Origin: Marinobacter salexigens
GTDB lineage: Bacteria > Pseudomonadota > Gammaproteobacteria > Pseudomonadales > Oleiphilaceae
Reading direction: 5' to 3'
Length of the DNA stretch: 64,000 nt
NCBI RefSeq assembly: GCF_018860765.1
Contig: NZ_JAHKPV010000001.1
Span: 305,704 to 369,703, forward strand
The notes below the pieces were generated by a model. It made no database searches. It was not told where the DNA came from and saw only the letters and a list, made by a program, of their open reading frames with translations. This document shows positions 27,930-38,933 of this stretch, in pieces. Position 1 is the first letter of the stretch; each line of letters starts with the position of its first letter. The translations under genes were made by a program, and so were the position numbers.

Positions 27930-29945
27930 TTACCATCTGGCCGTCAGTGCAGCGCGCAACGTGCGTCCCGGTTCATTCACGCGCACAGCGCTTGCATTGA
28001 ACGGGTCTGTGTTTGCGCGGCTCACATGTGGCGCCCAGGTGTTATCAAACAGGTTATCCAGAGCCCAGCTAAAAGTGAGGTACTCCATTAACGGGTGACT
28101 ACCCGAAAGGCTAAACACGCCATACCCCGGTGAGGTTCCCGCATCCAGACCAGACAGTGGGTCGATGCGATCCTGACGGCGAGCCAGTTGCCACTGCGCT
28201 TCAATACTGTGGCCCAAGCTCTGCCAGCCCAGAGTTTGCACAAACTGAACCGGCGGAATTTGTGAGAGGGCCTTATTATCATCACGGTTCTCACCGCGAA
28301 CGGAAGCCAGCGCACTGCTGCTGCTCCATGTGCCGTCTGTCCAGCCAACGTTTACTTCAACACCTAACAGTCGCGCATCAATATTTTTATAACGGGTACA
28401 ACCTTTGGATTTGCCGCATTGGGCCTGAGTTTCTTTATAGCGCAGTACAAAATCATCCACCTGATCAACCCAAACAACCGGCTTCCAACTCCATTGATTT
28501 TTACTGCCGTTTAGGGCCAACTCCAATTTGTGGTGTTTTTCGGTATCCAGATCGGGGTTACCAATCCAACTGTCGCTCATGGTGTTGCGGGCCAAATACC
28601 GCTCGGTAACACTGGGGCTTCGCACGCTGCGGCTGCCTGTGAGAGTCAATGCCTGATTCTGTGGCAAGCGCCACTCACCGGAGACAAACCCACTAGCATT
28701 ATTGTCTTCAACTTCTACCTCGGTTGTTCCGTAGGCACCCTGGTATAGCATGGCGGGGGTCATATTCATGCTCGCAATACTTCCGGCCTTTGTGGCGTCC
28801 ATTTCCACTCGGTCGTATCGCAGACCCGCTCCCACTTTTATATCCTGTGCGATGCGCTGAAAGCCTTCAGCAAACAGCCCAACACGCTCCCTTTCCACGC
28901 CGGGCCACATAAGTGATACGGTCATTGGCATGGGATTGGTTAGATTAAGCAGGGTGGCATCCCAGTCGTTGGTCTCTACATCTGCGCCTATGGCCCAGTC
29001 TGTTGAGCCAGCAGGGCTTTGATCAAGAGTAAAACGCAGGCCACGAGTTTCGGTGATGGAGTTCGTCTGCATTTTCATCATGCCAGCCTGCCGCAAGCTA
29101 AAGTTATCCATGATGTGGTCAACATCCGCCTGCCAGGCCAGCAAGTTCCACTCACCTTTCGCTACCGGGGAGCCAATTTCTAAGCGGTAAATGTCCGTGT
29201 CGGTTTGTGGCGCATCCATGCCGGATCCAGCGTATTTCACATCGCTTTCTTCCTGCTGGCTGACCATGCCTTTAATAAAAAAGCCGTTCTCAGCGGTCCA
29301 CGCAGCATCAACGCGGCCTTCAGCATTTTCATAGGCGCTACGTACCTTGTTGCCATCGCCGTCTTCGTAATCGTCTGCTTCGTCATAGCCCCCTGAAAGC
29401 CTTAGCCATGCATCCTCATTGCCCACTGCCACAGCAGCGTTTACCAGCTTGCCACTACCGTTGTCCGATCCGCCAAGGGTTACCTGCCCGGTAGTTGCTT
29501 GCCCGTTAAACTTCGGAGCGGCAGTGGTAGCAATCACTTGACCACCAGCAATAGGGCCCCAGCGCAATGTGCGGTTATTGGTTCTGACTTCCAGTACCGG
29601 GGCCAGCGCACTGCTCAAGCGGCTGGTAGGCGGGTCCATGCGATTGGGGCAAGCGCCTTCCACCCGAATACCATCCAGCAACACATCTACTCTTTCCTGA
29701 CTTTGCCCCCGCACTATAGGCTCCAGACCACGACCACCCATTCGGGAGAGAGAGACCGACGGGTCCGAAGCCAACCGGTTTACCGGCTCACTTGCTAGCA
29801 GAGCTGAAGCGTTTTCGCTGGTGCGGCCATCGGTTACCCGGATAATCAAGGTGTCTCCCGTTGTTTGAGCAAAAGTCAACGCTGGCGATGCTGCGAGACC
29901 AACTACAAGTGCTCTTGCGCAGCTCGCAAATACTCGGTCTTTCAT
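27930..29945 (-). CDS. TonB-dependent copper receptor (OprC/NosA type)
   Basis: The protein has 671 residues. It has a signal peptide ending about FAQ27, then a plug domain with SRMGGRGLEPIVRGQSQERV and the diagnostic EGACPNRMDPPTSR, in which Cys99 and Met103 form the CxxxM motif seen in OprC/NosA-type copper receptors. The rest is a 22-strand barrel ending in RTLRAALTARW, with a terminal aromatic as required for outer-membrane insertion. Met-rich patches such as AGMMKMQ lie in the barrel region. It stands alone with its own terminator. Copper starvation or denitrification control is known in relatives but is not shown here. Confidence 0.9.
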   Translation of the reverse strand: MKDRVFASCARALVVGLAASPALTFAQTTGDTLIIRVTDGRTSENASALLASEPVNRLASDPSVSLSRMGGRGLEPIVRGQSQERVDVLLDGIRVEGACPNRMDPPTSRLSSALAPVLEVRTNNRTLRWGPIAGGQVIATTAAPKFNGQATTGQVTLGGSDNGSGKLVNAAVAVGNEDAWLRLSGGYDEADDYEDGDGNKVRSAYENAEGRVDAAWTAENGFFIKGMVSQQEESDVKYAGSGMDAPQTDTDIYRLEIGSPVAKGEWNLLAWQADVDHIMDNFSLRQAGMMKMQTNSITETRGLRFTLDQSPAGSTDWAIGADVETNDWDATLLNLTNPMPMTVSLMWPGVERERVGLFAEGFQRIAQDIKVGAGLRYDRVEMDATKAGSIASMNMTPAMLYQGAYGTTEVEVEDNNASGFVSGEWRLPQNQALTLTGSRSVRSPSVTERYLARNTMSDSWIGNPDLDTEKHHKLELALNGSKNQWSWKPVVWVDQVDDFVLRYKETQAQCGKSKGCTRYKNIDARLLGVEVNVGWTDGTWSSSSALASVRGENRDDNKALSQIPPVQFVQTLGWQSLGHSIEAQWQLARRQDRIDPLSGLDAGTSPGYGVFSLSGSHPLMEYLTFSWALDNLFDNTWAPHVSRANTDPFNASAVRVNEPGRTLRAALTARW

Positions 29946-30161
29946 TCAAGGGCTTCCCGATGTGGTTCTTTTATCAATCTGAAGAGCAAAACTGTCCGGC
30001 AATGATAAACAGACCGGGGGCGACACGCGTGAGACACAATGCCGCATCTCTATGGGGGTATCCATTCTAGCGCCTGTCTGGCACTCGCTTGCCAAATCGC
30101 CCGCAATATGATCAAATCACCGCCCCATTTTTCCACCATCCTTTCCATTTTCCTGCAATAA

Positions 30162-31538
<1,377 letters not shown>

Positions 31539-31555
31539 TCACGGAGTAGCAACAC

Positions 31556-34132
31556 ATGAACGGGAGCGGCGGAAACCTACAGGATGATAACCGGGTTTCC
31601 ACTGGCCTCCCGGGGCTTGATGATGTTCTTGACGGCCTGAGAATTGGCGATAATGTCGTCTGGAGAGTCAGTGATCTAGACGACTATCGCCGATTCGTTA
31701 CTCCTTTTATTGAGTCTGCGGCGTCCGCCGGGCGCCGTATCATCTACCTCCGTTTCGGCCAGCACCCGCCGCTGGTGTCCAAAAGCGCCAACATCCATAT
31801 TGAAAACGTCGACGCTCTAGGTGGTTTCGAGACCTTTACCGGAAGAGTTTGGCGCTTAATTGAAGAGCATGGCCGTGGCGCATTCTACGTATGCGATTGC
31901 CTGAGCGATCTCCTTGATGCCTGGGCCACCGATGCCATGGTCGGTAATTTTTTTAGGGTGGTCTGCCCCTTCCTCTTTGAGCTAGATACCGTCGCGTGGT
32001 TTGCCCTGCACCCGGATCGGCACTCCCGTACCACCTTGGATCGAATCCGACAGACCACTCAAGTTATGGTGGACGTTCACCGGCTAGGTGATGACGTACA
32101 GATACAGCCGATCAAAGTCTGGTGTCGGCAATCCCCTACCATGTTTCTGCCGCACACCGAGTACAAAGGTCGTTTTGTTCCGGTAGACGACAGCAGCAAT
32201 GCCACCCGTCTTCAGGCTGGCCTGGAACTTGCCCAGTTACATCGCCAACCACTATTGGACTACTGGGACCGGCTATTTATGCAGGTAGTCGGTGCACTTG
32301 AAGGCGACGACCAAGAACAAGTTGCAGATATTCAGAACCGTGTACTGAACGTCCTGATCAGCCGGGATCCACGCATGCTGGATTTGGCTAGAAACTATCT
32401 TGGTCTTGAAGACCTACTAGCCATACGCGCTCGCATGATTGGGAGCGGTTATATTGGTGGAAAAGCTGCTGGCATGCTGATAGCCCGCAGCATTCTGCTG
32501 ACCGACAAGCCCGATATCTGGCAAGAATGTCTGGAGCCCCATGACTCCAGTTATCTGGGCTCAGATGCTTATTATGCCTACCTCGTTCACAATGGTTTGT
32601 GGCCAGCGATTATGCGCCAACGCTCTGCCGACGGTTACTTCAGCGAGGCCTCTGAACTACGCCAAGGTTTGCTAGCGGGCAGTTTTCCGCCAGAAATCCG
32701 GGCCGAGTTGGAACGTCTGCTAGACCATTATGGCCAATACCCGATTCTGGTGCGCTCAAGCAGTTTGCAAGAAGATGGTTTCGGCAACGCGTTTGCCGGT
32801 AAGTACGATAGCGTTTTTCTAATCAATCAAGGTGCACCAGAGCATCGCCTTGCTGCGCTTGAGGATGCGATCCGTCAGGTCTATGCCTCCACCATGAGTG
32901 AAGACGCTCTGGTCTACCGCAAACAGCACAAGTTAGATCAGAAGGAAGAACCCATGGCCCTACTGATCCAACGAGTCAATGGCCGCTTCCATGGGCGTTA
33001 CTATTTGCCAGATGCCGCTGGAGTTGGCGTTTCTCGCAATACCTTTGCCTGGGACACCGACATGAACCCCGCTGCAGGTATGGTTCGTTTAGTCATGGGT
33101 TTAGGCACGCGCGCCGTTGACCGAATTGAAGACGACCACGCCTGCGTTATGGCGCTGGACTATCCGCTCCGTCAGCCCTTTCGAAATCAAGATGGGAGCT
33201 ACAGGTTTTCCCAACACCTTCTGGATGTTCTCGATCTGCGGGAAGGAAAATTGTCTACGCGTCCATTAAGCCAGCTTACCCAAGAGGTTTCAGACCTACC
33301 CCTCAGCCATCTGGGCGAAGTGGATCAGACCGCCAGCCAGCGAGCACGGGAGCTGAGTTTGCCTTCACCAGTATGGCGACTGACCTTCCAGCCTCTAGTA
33401 CGTAATGGCCATTTCGTGGCTCGCCTCTCCAACCTACTGAGCGCGCTAGAAGCTGGGTATAGCCACCCGGTCGATGTGGAGTTTACCCTACATCTGAACA
33501 GTGTCGGTGAACCGACTTTTAACCTAGTGCAGTGCAGACCGCTGGCAACCATCGGCGAAGCCACCGCGACAGAAATACCCAAGGAGATACCTGGCTCGAA
33601 TCTTCTGTTCCGCACAATCGGACACTTCATGGGCGGCAATATAAACCTCGAAATCCAAAGGGTTATTCGGGTGAACGCGAGCGTTTACAGCCAATTAACC
33701 GTGAGCCAAAAATACGAGGTTGCAAGCCTTGTGGGTGAGCAGGTGCGCGCAGAAAACAGCAAAACTATGCTCATAGGTCCAGGTCGCTGGGGAACAAGCA
33801 GCCCAGAACTGGGTGTACCAGTTCGCTTTGCGGACATCGCGGGCGTTGCCGCTCTGGTGGAGGTAGCGGAAATGGACGGCAATATGGTGCCAGACCTTTC
33901 CTACGGCTCACATTTTTTTCAGGATTTAGTCGAAGCCGGAATCGCCTATGTAGCACTTTTTCCCAATGGCCGGAACTGTATTTATCAGCCGAATCAGCTT
34001 GTCGACATAGACGGGCACACACAAGAGATCACTCCTTTGGCCGCCATACAAAGCTTCGACCTGCGCGCAACACCGCTACAACTGACCGGCGATGTGATCA
34101 GCCAGAATTTGGTTTGCTATTTTCAAGATTGA
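31556..34132 (+). CDS. PEP/pyruvate-binding (ATP-grasp) protein with KaiC-like N-terminus
   Basis: The protein has 858 residues. The N-terminus (residues 13-250) begins VSTGLPGLDDVLDGLRIGDN, exactly the opening of KaiC/RAD55 ATPases, but the P-loop that should follow is replaced by VVWRVSDLDDYRR, so ATP binding there is probably lost. From about 290 on, a PPDK/PEP-synthase-type ATP-grasp domain follows, with YPILVRSSSLQEDGFGNAFA. No swivelling His domain (TCHA-type) or TIM-barrel PEP domain is present, so it cannot be a complete PEP synthase. It lies between gdhA and the redox pair, spaced 17 bp from each. Confidence 0.8.
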   Translation: MNGSGGNLQDDNRVSTGLPGLDDVLDGLRIGDNVVWRVSDLDDYRRFVTPFIESAASAGRRIIYLRFGQHPPLVSKSANIHIENVDALGGFETFTGRVWRLIEEHGRGAFYVCDCLSDLLDAWATDAMVGNFFRVVCPFLFELDTVAWFALHPDRHSRTTLDRIRQTTQVMVDVHRLGDDVQIQPIKVWCRQSPTMFLPHTEYKGRFVPVDDSSNATRLQAGLELAQLHRQPLLDYWDRLFMQVVGALEGDDQEQVADIQNRVLNVLISRDPRMLDLARNYLGLEDLLAIRARMIGSGYIGGKAAGMLIARSILLTDKPDIWQECLEPHDSSYLGSDAYYAYLVHNGLWPAIMRQRSADGYFSEASELRQGLLAGSFPPEIRAELERLLDHYGQYPILVRSSSLQEDGFGNAFAGKYDSVFLINQGAPEHRLAALEDAIRQVYASTMSEDALVYRKQHKLDQKEEPMALLIQRVNGRFHGRYYLPDAAGVGVSRNTFAWDTDMNPAAGMVRLVMGLGTRAVDRIEDDHACVMALDYPLRQPFRNQDGSYRFSQHLLDVLDLREGKLSTRPLSQLTQEVSDLPLSHLGEVDQTASQRARELSLPSPVWRLTFQPLVRNGHFVARLSNLLSALEAGYSHPVDVEFTLHLNSVGEPTFNLVQCRPLATIGEATATEIPKEIPGSNLLFRTIGHFMGGNINLEIQRVIRVNASVYSQLTVSQKYEVASLVGEQVRAENSKTMLIGPGRWGTSSPELGVPVRFADIAGVAALVEVAEMDGNMVPDLSYGSHFFQDLVEAGIAYVALFPNGRNCIYQPNQLVDIDGHTQEITPLAAIQSFDLRATPLQLTGDVISQNLVCYFQD

Positions 34133-34149
34133 TACCGGACAATTAACTC

Positions 34150-35418
34150 ATGGAATGGCTCACTCACTCTCAAACCGGTTTCCGACAAGCTGCTCGCTAC
34201 CTGCTCAGCATGCGCTTGGCCATTGTTGGTCTTCAGCTTGTTGCGATCGCGGTAGCGGAAACCGTTATAACCCTTGCCTATCGAGCTGAAGCACTCATTC
34301 TTTGTTTGCTTTACGGCGTTCTCGCCACGCTGGGCTGGCTCTGGTTTACCCGCAGACCACCACGCTCTCCAACCAGTGTAAGTTTGGGCTTGGCCCTTGA
34401 TCTGGCCCTAATTGGCGGATGGCTTTTTCTCACTGGCGGCTACACCAACCCGCTTGTTTCTTTATTGCTGCTTCCTATCGCTGTGGCGATCATTCTGGTT
34501 CCCCTAGGCCAAAGCCTTGCCCTGACTCTCGCGGGGATCGGCGTATATACCGCTTTGGTAGTTTGGCACTCGCCAATTACCCAGGGCCATCATGACGCTA
34601 ATCTCGCTCAACTGCATCTCGCAGGAATGTGGGTCACTTTCGCAATGACGGCAGTGATTTTGCTGTTGGTTGTGGGCGCATTGGCACGGCGTATACGCCA
34701 ACAACAAACGCAGTTGTCCAACATTCGTGAAACCCGGTTGCGCGATGAACAGATCATTGCGCTAGGGCTTTCTGCGGCGTCTGTAGCTCACCGCCTTGGC
34801 ACGCCGCTAAACACCATGACCCTGCTTGTTGATGAAATACGCTCTACATTCCCAGACCCTGTTTTGGTGGAAGATCTTGCCCAAATGGAAAAACAGCTAG
34901 GGCTTTGCGGACAGCACTTGCAGCAACTAACCAGTGCGGCAACTCAAGCAAAAACAGCGCAACTGGAGAGCATCTCCGCCCATAAATGGGTAGCACGGCT
35001 GAGGGAATCAGCAACACTTCTGTGGCCAGCTGCGCCCATTGATTGGCCAGCCAAGGTTCCCGACTGTCGGGTTGCGGTAGACGCCACCTTGGACCAAGCC
35101 ATTCTGAATCTTCTTGCGAACGCCCTAACAGTCAGCCCATCGTGGGTGGCTGTTAGCGTACGATGCGCCAAAAACAGCCGGGTCGAAATGATAGTGGAAG
35201 ACCATGGCGACGGGTTGGAAGCTGCTTTCCAAGACTCTCTTGGTGAACAGATAGTGGGCTCGGAAAGTGGTTTGGGGGTAGGGCTTTTCCTTTCCAACGC
35301 GACTATCCAGCGATTGGGTGGCTCTTTGAAGGCGCGCGTTGACCCACAGGGTACAACCATGATCATCGACCTGCCAAGAGTGAACACCGACAATGCGAGC
35401 ATAGGAGGCAGTAAGTGA
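34150..35418 (+). CDS. regB: RegB/PrrB/RoxS-type redox sensor histidine kinase
   Basis: The protein has 422 residues. Six membrane segments fill residues 15-180, and the loop motif GGYTNPL at 96-102 corresponds to the quinone-sensing GGxxNPF motif of RegB. The H-box is SAASVAHRLGTPLNT, with phosphorylated His214. The catalytic domain shows N-, D- and G-boxes (LNLLANAL, VEDHGDGL, GLGVGLFLSN). It senses the redox state of the respiratory chain. It overlaps the response regulator gene as GTGA. The symbol is by family; relatives are also called PrrB, ActS or RoxS. Confidence 0.88.
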   Translation: MEWLTHSQTGFRQAARYLLSMRLAIVGLQLVAIAVAETVITLAYRAEALILCLLYGVLATLGWLWFTRRPPRSPTSVSLGLALDLALIGGWLFLTGGYTNPLVSLLLLPIAVAIILVPLGQSLALTLAGIGVYTALVVWHSPITQGHHDANLAQLHLAGMWVTFAMTAVILLLVVGALARRIRQQQTQLSNIRETRLRDEQIIALGLSAASVAHRLGTPLNTMTLLVDEIRSTFPDPVLVEDLAQMEKQLGLCGQHLQQLTSAATQAKTAQLESISAHKWVARLRESATLLWPAAPIDWPAKVPDCRVAVDATLDQAILNLLANALTVSPSWVAVSVRCAKNSRVEMIVEDHGDGLEAAFQDSLGEQIVGSESGLGVGLFLSNATIQRLGGSLKARVDPQGTTMIIDLPRVNTDNASIGGSK

Positions 35419-35948
35419 TTGCTAGCGAACAATGGCTGCTGATTGATGACGACGCTGCGTTTTTGGAGGTGCTTACACGGGCCTTAAGCCGCCAAGAAAT
35501 TGAGGCCACAAGCGCCCAATCCCACGCCGAAGCGCTCAGCGCTTTGAACGAAAAAGCATTTCGAAACTGTGTTCTAGACCTGAATCTTGCTGGTGAGAGC
35601 GGTCTGCAACTGCTGCCGGAATTACATACCCTGCAACCGGATCTGAACGTACTGGTACTCACCGGCTATGGCAGCATTGCCACAGCAGTTGAGGCTATGC
35701 GCCGGGGTGCTATCAACTATTTGTGCAAACCGGTTACCGTTAGCCAGCTTCTGAGCGGATTTGAGGCTCTAGCAACAGTTCCGGATCTGCGCCCCGAGCC
35801 GCCTTCGGTGGAAGAAATGGAGTGGGAGCACATTCAACGGGTGCTAAACGAACACGAGGGCAATGTGTCTGCCACAGCCAGAGCCCTGCACATGCACCGA
35901 AGAACCTTGCAGCGCAAACTGCAGAAACACTCTCGTTGGCGCAATTGA
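35415..35948 (+). CDS. regA: RegA/PrrA/RoxR-type response regulator
   Basis: The protein has 177 residues. The receiver domain carries the acidic pocket IDDDA, the phosphoacceptor Asp55 in CVLDLNLAGESG and Lys in LCKPV. A short linker leads to a Fis-type helix-turn-helix (GNVSATARALHMHRRTLQRKL) that is nearly invariant in this family. It binds promoters of aerobic and anaerobic energy genes. The start is GTG after a full AGGAGG. Confidence 0.9.
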   Translation: MIASEQWLLIDDDAAFLEVLTRALSRQEIEATSAQSHAEALSALNEKAFRNCVLDLNLAGESGLQLLPELHTLQPDLNVLVLTGYGSIATAVEAMRRGAINYLCKPVTVSQLLSGFEALATVPDLRPEPPSVEEMEWEHIQRVLNEHEGNVSATARALHMHRRTLQRKLQKHSRWRN

Positions 35949-35959
35949 CATATCAGACA

Positions 35960-35983
35960 CAGGATTGACGCACATCAATCCTG
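35960..35983. promoter_or_regulatory. Anr/FNR-like box inside a 9-base stem-loop
   Basis: CAGGATTGA and TCAATCCTG are exact inverted copies with a 6-base loop. The centre, TTGACGCACATCAA (35965-35978), fits the Anr/FNR pattern TTGAN-N4-NTCAA. It lies 12 bases past the regA stop and about 90 bases before the GGDEF-EAL gene. It may be an operator for the latter, or a terminator of the former without a T-run. Confidence 0.5.
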
Positions 35984-36064
35984 ACACCCACAATTAGAAG
36001 TAACCTAAAAGGCTGCCTTCCAGATATGACCGCTTGAAATGTCCGCGAAGGCGCAAATTGAACA

Positions 36065-38227
36065 ATGCCAAATATAGAGGATCCACTGGACAAAGTGCCC
36101 ACCCCCAAGGTTGACTCCAAACGCTTGTCTCTGATTGCGAGCGCCAGCCGCAATATGATTTTAATCCTTGACGCAGCAGGCACAATTGAGTGGGCAAACC
36201 CCAGCTTTCTAGACAATACGGGACACGAACTGAAGAACATCTTCGGCATTCGCCCCCCTGAACTGCTCCAAGGCCCCGCCACAGATACGACAACACTGAG
36301 ACGTATCGTCCGGGAACTGCACAGGGTAAATCAATTCGAAGAAGAAATTTTGCTTTACACCCGTACCGGGGAACCGTTCTGGGTTCACGCCTTCGGGCTG
36401 CCTATTGGCGAAGAGCATGGGGTGGAGCCAGGCTTCATCGTGATCATGAACAATATTTCTGATCACAAACACAGCGAACGCGGCCTTCGTATTGCCGCCA
36501 ATGTATTTGACCATAGCCATGAAGCCATCATTATTACAGATCAAAAAAACCACATTCTTGATGTAAACCCATCATTTTGCCGCATTACCGGGTACAGTCG
36601 CGCCGACGTTCTAGGCCTTAATCCCTCCATTCTCAGCTCGGGGCGCCACTCCTCGGCCTATTACCGATCTATGTGGAAGAGCATTGAAGAGTTTGGGTTC
36701 TGGCGTGGGGAAATTTGGAACCGGCGGAAAAACGGGGAAGAATTGGTCGAACTGCAGTCCATTAGCCGCATTCATCTGGACGAATCTGGAAGCTATTACC
36801 ATGTGGCCAACTTCACCGATATCACAGAGCTGAAAAACCACGCCAAAAACATAGATCGGGCGGCAAATTACGACGATCTCACTGGTTTGCCCAATTTACA
36901 GCTGCTTAAAGAGCGATTGCACCAGGCTCAGATACAGGCGGACGTCCACCAAAAAAGCCTGTCAGTGGGCTATATCGATCTGGATGGATTCAAGGCAATC
37001 AACAAAAACTTTGGAGCCGAGACAGGCGACAAAATTCTGCGCATTATGGCCAGCCGTCTGATGCAAGGCCTGCGCAGCGGCGACACCGTGGCCCGAATTG
37101 GCGGCGATGAATTTGGTCTTGTCCTGCAAAGCGATAACCATGACGCTATGTATGATCGGATATTGTCTACCATCAACGAGCCGGTTGATCTTGGCGACGA
37201 GGCGGGGTTAATAAGTATTACAGCAAGTCTCGGCATTACTCGCTATCCCACGGACAATGCAGATGCGGAAGGCTTGATTCGCCATGCAGACCAGGCCATG
37301 TATGCAGCCAAAGATAAAGGGCGAAATCTGCTGCACATCTTTGACCCGGAACTGAACGAGCATCGCCAACAGAAGCGCGCGCAACTCATAGAGCTCAACC
37401 GTGCGCTGGATAACAAAGAGTTTGAGCTCTACTTCCAGCCTCAAGTACAGATAGCGGATTGCAAAATTATTGGTTTCGAAGCACTTATTCGCTGGAATCA
37501 TCCGCACAAAGGCCTGCTTTACCCCGACGCATTCCTGCCAACATTGGAAGCCAGCCATCTGGAAGTGCCCTTGGGTCAGTGGGTTCTTGAAGAGGCGGCT
37601 CTTCAGATGGGTCTCTGGCACGATGCAGGTGAGGATTTATCGGTCAGTATAAACATCAGTGCTCGACACCTGATGGACAGGAATTTTGCGCCCTACCTCG
37701 AAAACTATTTGCACAGCCGCCCTGCTATCAAGCCTGAACAAATAACTCTGGAAGTGCTGGAGTCGACCTCGTTGGATGACATCAAACGCGCCAGCGATGT
37801 GCTTGCCCGCTGCAAGGAACTGGGGTTCCGCGTTGCTTTGGATGACTTCGGCACAGGATTTTCGTCACTGTCCTACCTCAGCACTTTACCCATCGACCTT
37901 GTAAAAGTGGACAAGAGTTTTGTGATCAACATGCTCAATGATTCAAATGATCGGGCCATCGTGGAGAGTGTGATTTTTATGGGCCAGAGATTTCACCATC
38001 CCATTCTGGCGGAAGGCGTTGAAACTATGGACCATGCCCATGCCTTGAGCGACTTGGGTTGCGAATATATGCAAGGCTATGGGGTTGGGCGACCGATGCC
38101 CGCTGACAATGTTCTAGAATGGTCGCGGCAATGGCGCCAGAGACACCCCAAACGCGGAGTTTCTATCGATAACGACGCTGATCCAAGGTTGTCAGCCGGT
38201 CGGGATGGAATACCATCATGCCAGTAA
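36065..38227 (+). CDS. PAS-PAS-GGDEF-EAL protein (c-di-GMP turnover)
   Basis: The protein has 720 residues. Two PAS sensor domains (about 15-135 and 140-265) precede a GGDEF domain with an intact GGDEF at 346-350, an inhibitory-site RSGD five residues before it, and an EAL domain with intact EAL at 472-474 and DDFGTGFSSLSYL. Both the synthase and the phosphodiesterase could therefore be active. There is no membrane segment or signal peptide. The 3' end overlaps the 3' end of the convergent CbiM-like gene by 65 bases. It follows the redox pair and an Anr-like box, so oxygen or redox control is plausible. Confidence 0.92.
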   Translation: MPNIEDPLDKVPTPKVDSKRLSLIASASRNMILILDAAGTIEWANPSFLDNTGHELKNIFGIRPPELLQGPATDTTTLRRIVRELHRVNQFEEEILLYTRTGEPFWVHAFGLPIGEEHGVEPGFIVIMNNISDHKHSERGLRIAANVFDHSHEAIIITDQKNHILDVNPSFCRITGYSRADVLGLNPSILSSGRHSSAYYRSMWKSIEEFGFWRGEIWNRRKNGEELVELQSISRIHLDESGSYYHVANFTDITELKNHAKNIDRAANYDDLTGLPNLQLLKERLHQAQIQADVHQKSLSVGYIDLDGFKAINKNFGAETGDKILRIMASRLMQGLRSGDTVARIGGDEFGLVLQSDNHDAMYDRILSTINEPVDLGDEAGLISITASLGITRYPTDNADAEGLIRHADQAMYAAKDKGRNLLHIFDPELNEHRQQKRAQLIELNRALDNKEFELYFQPQVQIADCKIIGFEALIRWNHPHKGLLYPDAFLPTLEASHLEVPLGQWVLEEAALQMGLWHDAGEDLSVSINISARHLMDRNFAPYLENYLHSRPAIKPEQITLEVLESTSLDDIKRASDVLARCKELGFRVALDDFGTGFSSLSYLSTLPIDLVKVDKSFVINMLNDSNDRAIVESVIFMGQRFHHPILAEGVETMDHAHALSDLGCEYMQGYGVGRPMPADNVLEWSRQWRQRHPKRGVSIDNDADPRLSAGRDGIPSCQ

Positions 38228-38822
38228 CGATCGTACCATTCACAAAGCCCTCCGGAATCATGAACAGTGGCAGATATCGCAGATAATCGTGGACCAACTC
38301 CGAAAACTCATACACTCCGCTAAACCAGAGCATAAGACACATCACCAGCCCTGCCACAGCCACGGATATGCCTGCCCCGAAAAAGCCGCAGAAAAAGATG
38401 TAGGCAAAGAAATTGCTGAAATTCCGGTGGCGTTCCCAAAGCATGATGCCATGGGTTACAAGCGCTGGAATCATAACCGTTACCAGAGCGTTGGCAGCAA
38501 ACATGGTGACAGGTTCACGGCCGGTGATTACCGTGAGAATCAGGGCCAATAGCCCGGCGAAAACCGCCAGCCCCCAGCCAAGCATCAAGGTGACTGCGGT
38601 GATGCCAAAAATATGAATTGCGAGGCCGGGGTTGATGCCAGCGCGCAGTTGCCAAATAAAACCCAAAGCAACCGCAGCGCCAAAAAACGAATGCTGAAGT
38701 ACATTGTCTGAGCGCAAAATGCACCAACGTACAGAACGTGCTGCTTGCGCTAGGATAAGCAGAAACAGAAACAGCGTTACAAACCACTGCGGGGTTGATA
38801 GCAGATTGTCGGTCATGCCCAT
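38163..38822 (-). CDS. CbiM-like integral membrane protein
   Basis: The protein has 219 residues with about six hydrophobic segments. The core GINPGLAIHIFGITAVTLMLGWGLAVFAG resembles the energy-coupling-factor permease (CbiM/NikM) superfamily. The usual N-terminal His-rich metal-binding MHI motif of CbiM is absent, so cobalt or nickel as substrate is uncertain. No ECF ATPase or CbiQ gene is next to it. It overlaps the convergent c-di-GMP gene by 65 bases. A second ATG two codons in is a possible start. Confidence 0.65.
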   Translation of the reverse strand: MGMTDNLLSTPQWFVTLFLFLLILAQAARSVRWCILRSDNVLQHSFFGAAVALGFIWQLRAGINPGLAIHIFGITAVTLMLGWGLAVFAGLLALILTVITGREPVTMFAANALVTVMIPALVTHGIMLWERHRNFSNFFAYIFFCGFFGAGISVAVAGLVMCLMLWFSGVYEFSELVHDYLRYLPLFMIPEGFVNGTIVTGMMVFHPDRLTTLDQRRYR

Positions 38823-38933
38823 AATGAAAAGCGCTCTCTGAAACCCGTGACCGGCTACATGATAACGGTGTTACCTGCTCCGTAACCAATGATCTAGGTG
38901 ATACGAAGCAAAACCCGGAACAGAGGCTTGTCT

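Noticed and set aside
31556..34132. Annotation as phosphoenolpyruvate synthase
   Set aside because: The phospho-histidine and PEP-binding barrel domains are missing, so only the ATP-grasp part is supported.
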